Positions 52,224-61,045 of a stretch of DNA of 64,000 nucleotides are shown here, piece by piece (position 1 is the first letter of the stretch; the number at the start of each line of letters is the position of its first letter). The position numbers were made by a program, and so were the translations under genes. This DNA is from Ephemerocybe angulata (lineage: Eukaryota > Basidiomycota > Agaricomycetes > Agaricales > Psathyrellaceae). Location: the NCBI GenBank assembly GCA_013368325.1, contig JAACJK010000001.1, forward strand, positions 3,038,001-3,102,000, given 5' to 3'. Under the pieces are notes generated by a model. That model did no database searches. It was not told the DNA's origin and saw only the letters and a program-made list of their open reading frames with translations.

Positions 52224-54754
52224 ATGGCCAGGGATCTCTCACTGCTTTCGACGTCCCCAGACCCAGCGGCCGTTGTGCCTGCGGAGGTCACTATAAGCCA
52301 TATGTACGTCTCTACCTGTCTAGCTCAACCCAGGGTAGCCCAGACTTACAAATACTCGACCAAACTTCCCTCGACCTTTGTCTCGCATCTAATCTTGCCT
52401 CGACGACCGACCGGTTAACAACTCGGAATTTCCTGCAGACAACTCCGAGACCTCATCATATGTCCCAAGGAGAGGGGAGTCGTGAACTATGTGCAGCAGA
52501 GGAAGATCGTCGAGCATAATCTCAGAACGCCCAACGCAGTACGCCGCTTGACGCACTTGGCTGGCTTGCTCAATGACCTCATGCGCTAATCCCTGCAGCT
52601 CCCCCGGACTATCGCTGATCTCGACTTCACACCAAACTCATTGACTTCGCTTAGGCTAGGGCCAGGCGGAGAAGACGTGTTACTGGCTGCAGGGGGCCAG
52701 GATGCCGACATACACATCTCATATCACACTGCAGGGCAAGGCTCGAATCGGAACCGGTCGCTGAAGAACCTTTGGTCGATCGACGGCAAGCTCTCAGGTT
52801 CAATCAACAATTCTGTGCTGTTGACGACAGCAACATCCTCGCCGCTATCACTTGCACAGTCAAATCAGAGTAGCATCGAACCGCGGATTGGCGTCAGCAA
52901 TAATGACTGCACTGTGAGACTGTACGATGTCCCTTTGCGAGGCCAGAATCTTAAACGGGTGCGGCGGAATGAGCAGAGCCTCATGGAGGTCGGGATCTTG
53001 CGACTTGACGTTGCAGTCAATCACTGTGCGTTGCCCGGTCGCTCTTCCTCCTCTACGACCCCCACACTGATTTCCGTGTAGCATCCATATCACCAAGCGG
53101 TCAGACGCTCCTGTCGGTCGGAGATTCGAACAAGGTGTATATCCACAACATCACCGGGGGAGCCTCTGTCGATCTTTCACATGTCGTGACATACACGCTC
53201 CCAGATCCAGATTACTCCTCCATCCCAGCCCCCTCCGGCTCCTTCGTGGCCTCGTTCTCCACAGCTTTCTCCGGCGACGGGCTGAAGTTTGCAGTGGCGT
53301 CGCAGGAAGGCGTGGTTGCCGTGTGGGATGTCAGGAGCTCCAAGCCTCTGAAAGTCTACCATACCGAGAAGACACGAAGCGCGGGTGTAGGACGCCTTGG
53401 GAACGGGCACGCATCTGGATGGTTATCGGACGACCCATGGGATTGGACGAGGGGCAGCTCGCGCCCGCCTGGCTGGAGTGTGCGCAATGTCAAGTTTGGC
53501 GGCTCTGCTCGAGGAAAGGAGGTGCTCACATTCACAGAGCACACCTCGTTCATCCATATTATCGATGCGCGGACTTTTGAGACTGAAGAGGTACTCCGGG
53601 TGCCCACCGTTCGGAAGGCGCCGACACCGACGCCTCCCCTGGCAACCTCAACGAGCCAGCCCATTACAAGGCCCTCAAGTACCAGCAGGAATAGGTACCT
53701 CCAGCCGCCGGCAACGGCTCCGGTGAGACGGACTTCCAATGCGAGGCAGCACTCATTCTACTCTTTCCCGTCCCCTTCGCCCTCACCCCGCCGTAGCTCG
53801 AGCCCCCGAACCATGCTTAATGGCCGAAGGGTACCCGGCAGCCCACCACCCGCCTCTCCGCCAAGCGCAAGGCGGTTAACGCCATCCATCGTGCATGCCG
53901 TAGGTGACGCCTTCCGTGTAGCGTACTCGCCCCCAGAATCCATCGGCGACTCGACCTGGCGGACACTCCACGGTCTTGGTAGTCGGAGCCCGCCACCCGA
54001 TACTAATATCGCCTCGGCGCCGACGCCGGCCACTGCGAGAACGAGTGGGAGTGAGATTACCGAGGCGCAGTTGCAGGAGCCGAGGTGGCAGTCGGACTTT
54101 GATGATATTGTTGTTATACCGCCGTTGGGGGATACGGAGGAGGAGAGTGAGATTCATGCGCTGTTGCGGATGCATGGGATGACGACGATGCAGTCAAGGG
54201 GTAACCTCAATGCGGAACTGAATCCCCAGCCAGGCGGGAGCGGTGGAGGTCATGAAGAGGAGGAAGAGGAGGGGGAGGAGGAGGGGAGCATGGAAACTGA
54301 TATTGGGAGTGTGAGTCAGCCGCCGAGGTGGAGGAGGGGAGAAGGAGCTGCGGGGCCGTCGGCGCCTTTGGCTATGGACGTTGACGAGCTCGAGTCGTGC
54401 GTGTCGTCGCATGCACCGTCGAGGTCGGGCTCGCCTGCGCCTATGTTCCCGACTGCCAGGAGTTGGGCTGCGAATTCCAGTTCGAGTTCGACGCGCGCGA
54501 GGTCTGGACATGTAGAGGAGGAGGAGGAAGAAGAAGAGGAAGAGCGTGGTGATGAGGATGATGATATGGAGGGGGTGTGGGGCGGTGTGCGGGAGAAGGT
54601 GGATGAACTGCAGTATGAGAATCATTTGGATATTGCGGGTTTGTGCTTTGACCCGAGTGGGCAGAGTATTTATGTAGCGAGTTCGAAGAGTGTTGCGGAG
54701 TGGAGGGTGAAGGGTGGAGAGAAGATGTGGTGGCCTAGTGAAGGCTGGCGGTAA
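52224..54754 (+). CDS. DUF2415/WD40-like protein, copy 2
   Basis: Seen: join 52224-52303, 52439-52538, 52599-53025 and 53082-54754; 759 residues, starting MARDLSLLSTSPDPAAVV. The blades parallel copy 1: QLRDLIICPKERGVVNYVQQ, SISPSGQTLLSVGDSNKVYI, FVASFSTAFSGDGLKFAVAS, EGVVAVWDVRSSKPLKVY, then EHTSFIHIIDARTFETEEV. The intron that splits FTE/HTSF in copy 1 is absent here. The disordered region is longer and contains runs of Glu (HEEEEEEGEEEG; EEEEEEEEEE). The last blade reads IAGLCFDPSGQSIYVASSKS. Function unknown. The intron loss and the long acidic tract mark divergence after tandem duplication. Confidence 0.85.
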
Positions 54755-55282
54755 GAGGCCGTACCGTACGTTCTTCCAACCTCTAGGCCTTGTCCGTGGC
54801 CAACGATCCTTACTTTGCGATATCTGAGTCCTGACCGCCCTCTACACACTAATCCTCTGGGATCCCTCCTTCCTCCACTTCCATTTAACGCACTGCCTTA
54901 CCTTATGCTTACGCCCCACACGACCGCGTGACGTTTCTCTTTCCACACACATACTCACTTTCTACTCTGTTTGAGTTCACTTTGGACTTTCTATCATTGT
55001 TGTCCATCATGTATCCTTCTTGTATCCCTTGTTTTTTATTACTCTGTGTGTATCATGCGTCTCTCTCTTTCACACTGTTGTATCTGGCATGCTCTGTGTT
55101 TTTGTGTTCTTGCATTGTACTGTACTATTAGGACTTTCTTTTTGGGTTTCTTTCTGGTAATTCTATGCCTTTTCTGAGTGAGAGCTTTACCGGTCAGAAT
55201 CGATTCCGTAAACCCCACCAAGCCCCCAGGACATCTTGAACTCTACTAAGACACGGCACAATCTAATCAAATACTGTCGAAC
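54755..55282. other. Convergent intergenic region
   Basis: About 530 bp between two convergent genes. Strongly T/C-rich on the plus strand (54900-55170), with several TTTTT runs, fitting 3' flanks. No gene seen. Confidence 0.5.
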
Positions 55283-56577
55283 TCACAAATCGATATCTTT
55301 TTGACTAGACTTCTCCGGGTCCCTATCCAAATCTACCGTGGACCCTGTGATACTAGAAAGCTGGAACGACTCTGTCGCCCCGCGCGTATTATTCGAATTA
55401 AACGTCAACTTCTGTCCCTGACGCACATTGAAGTCCATCGTGGTGCTCGTACCCACCCCACTCGTCCCCGACGCCCCAGTATCCGCCGTCCACGCCTTTC
55501 CCTGCGCCACGCGGAAAATAATGAGCAGCGGCGCAATCGCCTGCACCTGTCCCAGCGCCGGGAGTACAACATTCTGGAATGTATCTCCCTTTGCATAGGA
55601 GGCCATGAAGATGAGCGCCCAGGCCGTGTAGAGCGCGGCGCTCTCCACTATCATGGAGAGGACGGAGGTGTAGGGCGAGGAGTGTTTGGGGCCGAGGACG
55701 GCGCGGATGGCGGAGCGCATTTTGAGGAGGCGCCCGGCGATGGAGGAGGTGATGAGGAGGTTTAGAACGATGGAGAGCGACCAGTAGGCGATGCCGGCTT
55801 TGATGCTTATGGGTGCCCAGAAGCCGATGGATGGGGTCATGGTGAAGACCATCATGGTTATTGAGAGGGCTAGTGGGGCAGGGGTCGAGAGTTTGAGTGG
55901 TATGGATGGATGGGTTGGGTGCGCCGGCTTACCTACGATTCCGAGGTAGATCAGTGCGGGAAGGACTAGGAGGACGAATTTGTACTGGTAGATAACCATA
56001 AAGCGGTAGAGCTATTCGTTCGCAGCATACGTCAGAGCGATATTTCTACACGAAGAAGACGAAAGACGTCGACATACCATAAGACCGTCAGCAAACCAAT
56101 TCATCATAACATAGCATACTAGACCAAGCATGTTGATTGGAAGAGTATATTGCTCGAAGCCAAAAGCATTAGGTCCACCGGGATAATTACGATAGTCGAT
56201 GTAAGTCATCTGGATGAACCTAGTGTTCCCAACGAACCCCAAAGTTGCGAACGTAAAGAGCAGACAAGAATAGGCCATCAGGGCCCACGAATGTCGCTCT
56301 CTAGAGCTGCCTGTCTTTCGCAGCTGAACTATACATTGGACGAATATGGTGAAGAGCACCCCTAAAATTGGGACGTCGTGTTAGCTTTAATTTGTGGCTA
56401 TCGAACTGTTGCAATGACTCGACATCAAGGGACAGCTTGAGGGCACTCACCCCACGCAGCGGCAGCGATTACGAGTCCTATGAGGTTCGACCTTTCCATC
56501 CATAAATCTGCGGGACTCAGTCCAGGGGGCGCATACTCGGGCAAGAGGGGCGGTCTTCCAGAGGGCGGGGCATCCAT
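55283..56577 (-). CDS. Seven-pass membrane protein, mushroom-specific family
   Basis: Seen, on the minus strand: exons 56577-56451, 56361-56078, 56011-55933 and 55869-55283; 358 residues. The third intron (63 bp) is a multiple of three, so the unspliced frame is also open, but the spliced join reads more naturally (LGIVALSITMMVF). Start MDAPPSGRPPLLPEYAPPG. Hydrophobic helices include LIGLVIAAAAWGVLFTIFV, ALMAYSCLLFTFATLGF, LPINMLGLVCYVMM, YKFVLLVLPALIYLGIV, then three more. A Ser/Thr-rich cytoplasmic-type tail ends DPEKSSQKDIDL. Known: mushrooms carry large families of such proteins, some compared with G-protein-coupled receptors. No ligand or role assigned. Confidence 0.8.
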
Positions 56578-57476
56578 TACAAAAGGAGCAGTATGGATGC
56601 GGAGCTCTGGTGTTGATTGCAAAAGGGTGCAAAGGAAGGAAAGGCACTAACAAACCTCAAACCGCAGCCTATCTTTAATAACTCGGCTCGGCCTTGGAGG
56701 GAGAAGGAAGACCTCTTGCTTCAAGTAAGTGCGGGGCAGTGAACAAGCTCAGATCGACTTACTTGCATCTGGCCTAATATCCGCGGTCCGATTGGAATTG
56801 GGGTGATAAGGGGTGGCAAGCTTGTGTCATTGCACGCCGATGGAGAGCCTGGGTTACGTGCAAGGGTGAGGGTGGAGTGGGCCCTGAGGGTCGCTTCTGC
56901 GAGCTAACCACGCGCTACTAGTGGCCTCCTTAAGTGCTAAGTTAACAGGTTGGACAAGCGCCTGAATCAAACTGCCCAGGGATGAATGACGCCTGGAGTG
57001 GAAGACGAGGAATAGGCGGCTCATGTAGATCCCTACCATTCTTTCCTTCTGGAAGTGATAACGATTCTCCTACTAGGCCTTGGTTGGAAAGCTCATCCCA
57101 TTCAGCAAGCGTCAAAGTTCCCGTTCGAGCGGTTGCCTGATTATTCATATCACTGTTTCCTTCTTTCGAACTTGAGGTAGTTTAAGCTTACCTCTGCTTA
57201 CTCTCAATTTGCCTCGACATGGATAGGATGTTACTTTGTGGGGAATAGAAGACAGGATACACGGAGATTCGTAGTTCATCGACGAGGGCCACGGCGGCTC
57301 CAAGGTTGCTCAGGACTCCAGAGCCCAGATGCGGGACCAAGGGGTCCACATCAATTATGTAACGGTCCAAGGTATCGAGCTCGAGTCCAAGGTCTCCATC
57401 ATTCCGACTCTTCTCTCAACTCCCGTGACAAACTCATAACCGCTAATATCAGAGCTTGAGAGTACCAAAGAGCACG
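56578..57476. other. Intergenic, no firm gene
   Basis: A minus-strand frame at 57148-56942 (MNNQATARTGTLTLAEWDEL...) ends near a GTAGGG donor and could be a first exon, but no continuation was found. The rest shows nothing recognisable. Confidence 0.35.
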
Positions 57477-58557
57477 CTAACTATACAGAAATTTGCACAC
57501 AGTCTTCATAAACATCGCTCGTTCCTCATAATGTGCCATGTGGCTCGAGTTCTGGAAAATCGCCCCTCAGTACAATCGAATTCAAAGCAAAAGCTCAACG
57601 AGTACACACCTGGAATTTGACCCACTTTCCTTGGGGTAGCTTTTCGAGAAATGGTGCCACGGTAGTGTCTACGGCCTCGTCGTACCCGCCAGTTGTGACC
57701 AGGGTAGGCACGGCGATCTTGTGGATTTTGTTGATGATTGTCCATGTCTTCAAGGATCCAGTAATGGTGAACTCGTTCGGTCCGTTCCTATGGACAACAA
57801 AGTGAGTCACGGTCTATTATGTAGCGATAAAGCCTACTGACATCGTTAGGTAGACCGTAGGGTCAGTTGCAATCCACTCGAAGCCTTTCGCTATGGCTTC
57901 GGGGATAGGGTCAATCCTAATCAAGTGCCGCGAATAGAAGAACGCAACAGCATCTTGATACTCCTGGCTGTCTTCTGTTCCATTCTTTTCACCCTTATCG
58001 AGGGCATCTTGAATCTCTCGAGGTAACTTGTCTCGAAGGCTGTTGACTCCTGCTACCCAAAGCGGCATCGACGCTGGCGTGGACATCAGGACTAGATGCT
58101 TCAGGCCGGGAGGCTGGTGCGAAGCATGGCGAGCCCCAAGCATACCACCCCACGAATGGCCGAAGAGGTCATATTCCCTTATTCCCAACTTCGTTATGAG
58201 GTTGTTGAGTTCCCCCAAGAAAAGATCCTCCGTCCAGAACGTAGTGTCACCTTCCTTCTCCGGAAGGTGGGTTGACCTGCCGTTGCCGATCTGGTCGTAT
58301 ACGATCAATGGTCCGGGTCGTCCTTTGGTCACGTCGGAGAGGATTTCGAGATATCCAGAATATATGCCCGGACCGCCATGTAAAGCGATGAGGGGTCGAA
58401 CGTCAGGCTTGAGCTCCCCGATGATCTTGTACCATGTCTTGGTAGCTTTCCCCAGTGCAGGAATTTCGAAGTCGATGAAACCCTCTGCGACGCGCGCGGG
58501 AGCCATGGTGAAGAGGCTTAGGACAAGGATGCATGCGGGGGCTGCTCGGAGAAGCAT
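57477..58557 (-). CDS. Proline iminopeptidase-like alpha/beta hydrolase
   Basis: Seen, on the minus strand: exons 58557-57842, 57787-57610 and 57551-57477; 322 residues. From Met 58557 the N-terminus is a good signal peptide (MLLRAAPACILVLSLF); a second Met (MAPARVAEGFIDF) would give the cytosolic form usual for this family. Catalytic features: oxyanion HGGPG, nucleophile GHSWGG, the acid in GGYDEAVD and the His in SSHMAHYEE. Known: peptidase S33 enzymes remove N-terminal proline; related members act as esterases or lactamases. Intron 2 uses donor GTCAGT. Catalytic triad complete, length normal. Alternative starts decide whether it is secreted. Confidence 0.85.
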
Positions 58558-59060
58558 GATGGGTACTTCAGTGAGTTCGCTATGCTTCTTTCTGAATTCT
58601 CGAGCTTCTTTCATAGTGAAACTTTCAGGCACAACTGAAGCCAACCTTGGCTACATGTCGATACCTCCTTCTGTGGTAAATGATACGTGCCGCGACCCGC
58701 CCGCAAAATCATCTGTCGATATCTCCTTTGCTTTCTCGTAGACCCTGGTCTTTCGCCGTGAATTCTCTTGGTACCGGAAATATTGAGAGTGCCAGCTCGT
58801 AATAACTTTGCGTGACCTTTAGATCATGCGACACGCATCTCTGGCAGATGATGATACTGTGCACTGTATCGCCGCCAGATTTTCGGGGTTCCATCAGGGT
58901 CTCCGAGCTGGAAGTTAAAGGCCCGTTCGTCCTATTCAATTTTTTTGCATCCAGCGTGGATATCGGCTGTGTAGTCAATTTGAGCTTTCGACGCCGATCT
59001 CTATCGCCCGTACGTGCCTAGTTCATATGCCCATTACTCCTTGGTGGCAACACCAGATTC
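58558..59060. other. Divergent promoter region
   Basis: About 500 bp between the minus-strand hydrolase and the plus-strand UstYa-type gene. No gene seen. Short frames only. Confidence 0.5.
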
Positions 59061-59794
59061 ATGATGGGACGCGACATCGTAAGCTCCCTATGTTGACTTG
59101 GGGTACTCTAAAGTGTTAACCGGCAACTTTTACAGTCTCCATTACACGCAGGCATGTTGGTGGGCATTGCAATACTCACGACACTGAATGTGGCCCGCTT
59201 TCTCCTCAATGTTGGGTACCTCGATCGGATCGGCAAGGCGGCTCAGTGTGAGTGCAATGTCTTCTCGGGCAGGTTACAATTGAATGAACCCATTTCTATC
59301 TAGTGCCAGCTGTGCAGGGAAATGGGGTCCCCCGCGATATTCCCATCCCAATACAACAAGCAATGATGGTCTTCGAGCCCACAGAGCGATACGGCCTCCA
59401 CGATGTCCAGGACTGGGAAAGCCTCACCCCAGGTAGCGGCTGGATCAAGCTTACATCTGGAAACACTTCGTGGCCGTTTGCTGTCACGATGTACCACCAA
59501 CTCCACTGCCTTAACTTCATGCGCTACGACTTGACGCAGTCGAAGAAAGGCGTGAAGCCGACGAAGGACGTTCTGGGGCATGCAGGGCACTGCTATAACT
59601 ACGTGAGGATGGGGATCGTATGCGGTAGTGACATTACACTGGAACATCGTGTTGTAGAGGAGCTTGCTTGCGATAATCCTGCTCCACCTGCTCCGGGCGT
59701 CCCCCATATCTGTAGGGATTGGACACAGATCAGGGAATTTGTCGGGGAAAATTACCATCGGAACATTGACTATCTCATTCGCAGCACAGGATGA
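59061..59794 (+). CDS. UstYa/DUF3328-type oxidase
   Basis: Seen: join 59061-59078, 59136-59247 and 59304-59794, with introns of 57 and 56 bp; 206 residues (MMGRDISPLHAGMLVGIAIL). One N-terminal membrane anchor (GMLVGIAILTTLNVARFLL), then a lumenal domain carrying the family's two His/Cys motifs: YHQLHCLN (HxxHC) and HAGHCYNYVRMGIVCGSD. Known: UstYa-like proteins are copper-dependent oxidases that cyclise or hydroxylate peptides in ustiloxin and other fungal ribosomal-peptide (RiPP) pathways; others modify polyketide/terpenoid products. All motif residues are present. The next gene downstream encodes a small membrane protein with a Cys/Tyr-rich tail. Confidence 0.85.
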
Positions 59795-60191
59795 CCAGGA
59801 TGTCTTTGTAATGTATAAACCCTGCTACGCTCAACTGTTTAGCTATCTGGTATTCTCAAAGAGGCCACCGTTTGAACGCGCGGAGGACAGCAAAAGACCC
59901 TTCTCGGTGAGTTGACTGTATCACATTGCTTCTTTCGTGTGGTGCATCGTCTGACCCCACCTCATTCAGTTATTACCAACTAACATCAACGAAGTGACTC
60001 TTCCTTGGAGGCTATCAGCTTCCATAAGGGTAATAGCAGATGTTTGCCAAATCAAGGGCCGCTTCAAGGGAATCGATCGGCCTGCCGCTAGTGAAGACCC
60101 CCGAAAGATTTACTCCCATCATAGACTCGGGGAAGATTGGTGCTGGTGAATCCTCTCTTTCTCGTACCCGCATACTCTATTTCACTAGAGC
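59795..60191. other. Short intergenic region
   Basis: About 400 bp between the UstYa-type gene and the small membrane protein, same strand. No gene or repeat seen. It must contain the 3' end of one gene and the promoter of the next. Confidence 0.5.
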
Positions 60192-60602
60192 ATGCCTCCC
60201 AGTTACTCAACAGTGTCCTCTCAAGAGGAAGACTCCTTTCTCGAAGCACATCAGTTGAAGCCATTGGAAAACCACGTCGCAGAAGACAGACTTGAACCGT
60301 CCGCCAGCTCAAAAGCTCTCTTTCTGTATATCTCCCTCGCGCTCGTCGTCGCTCTCAGCGTCGGGATGCTCGCAAAATCAACGTCCATGCACTCAGAGGC
60401 GATATCAGCCATGACTCGGGCGAGAGATATCGACAGCCTCCCTCAACCAGATCTATATATCGGTCTCCCACGAAAGACATGTGTGTATTTCCTTTTATCA
60501 TTGCAAGCACACAAAAGCTTAGAATATATTCCCTAGAAATATGGGGATGCAGGGATTAGCAGGTCCGGATGCTCCTACGGCGAGCAGTATGCATGTCACT
60601 AG
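60192..60602 (+). CDS. Small single-pass membrane protein, Cys/Tyr-rich tail
   Basis: Seen: join 60192-60482 and 60537-60602, with a 54-bp intron (GTGTAT...CCCTAG); 118 residues. Acidic N-terminus (MPPSYSTVSSQEEDSFLEAH), one membrane segment (ALFLYISLALVVALSVGML), a segment DIDSLPQPDLYIGLPRKT, and a short tail with three Cys and three Tyr: KYGDAGISRSGC then SYGEQYACH. If the intron is not removed, the frame ends at 60536 after an unrelated hydrophobic stretch. Known: 'LPxPDxYxGL' segments occur after the anchor in several mushroom membrane proteins. Inference: type II orientation with a lumenal or extracellular tail. It could be a precursor for the neighbouring oxidase, but nothing proves it. 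Confidence 0.6.
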
Positions 60603-60862
60603 AACCCACGGGCCCCTCAGGCCAATGGCACATCACGCTATTTGAAGCATTTTCTCTTGCACCATAATCTACAGATAGCTCCTCGCCTAAGGATCACGAG
60701 AAACTTGGCCTAGGCGATCGATAGACGAGGTAGGATGAGGTTGCGCAAAAATGGGGTGAAGGTCCAAGTCATTCTACGTTCATTACTTGCGAAAGCAGCC
60801 TGTCACTTGTATTTACATTCCTTCTATATCTCCTACTATATAATTTCAGACCATTTCCCCGG

Positions 60863-61034
60863 TGTCACGGTCAAGGACACGGAACAGAACTCAGGACGGC
60901 GAGAACGAAGTGAGGACGAAGAATACTGTTGATTCGACAAGGAAAAGAAAGGAAGAACAAGAGAATGTAGGTACGTAGTCTACGACGGTGCGCTAGGACC
61001 TGCGCACGGACGCGTGTGACGCATGATCGTCACA
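60863..61034 (-). repeat. LTR of second Ty3 element
   Basis: 172 bp with inverted ends (TGTCACGGTC at 60863, GATCGTCACA at 61034), preceded on the element strand by a purine tract (AAAGGGGAGA, about 61038-61047). The partner LTR lies outside the window, so the borders rest on these ends alone. Confidence 0.65.
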
Positions 61035-61045
61035 TCATCTCCCCT

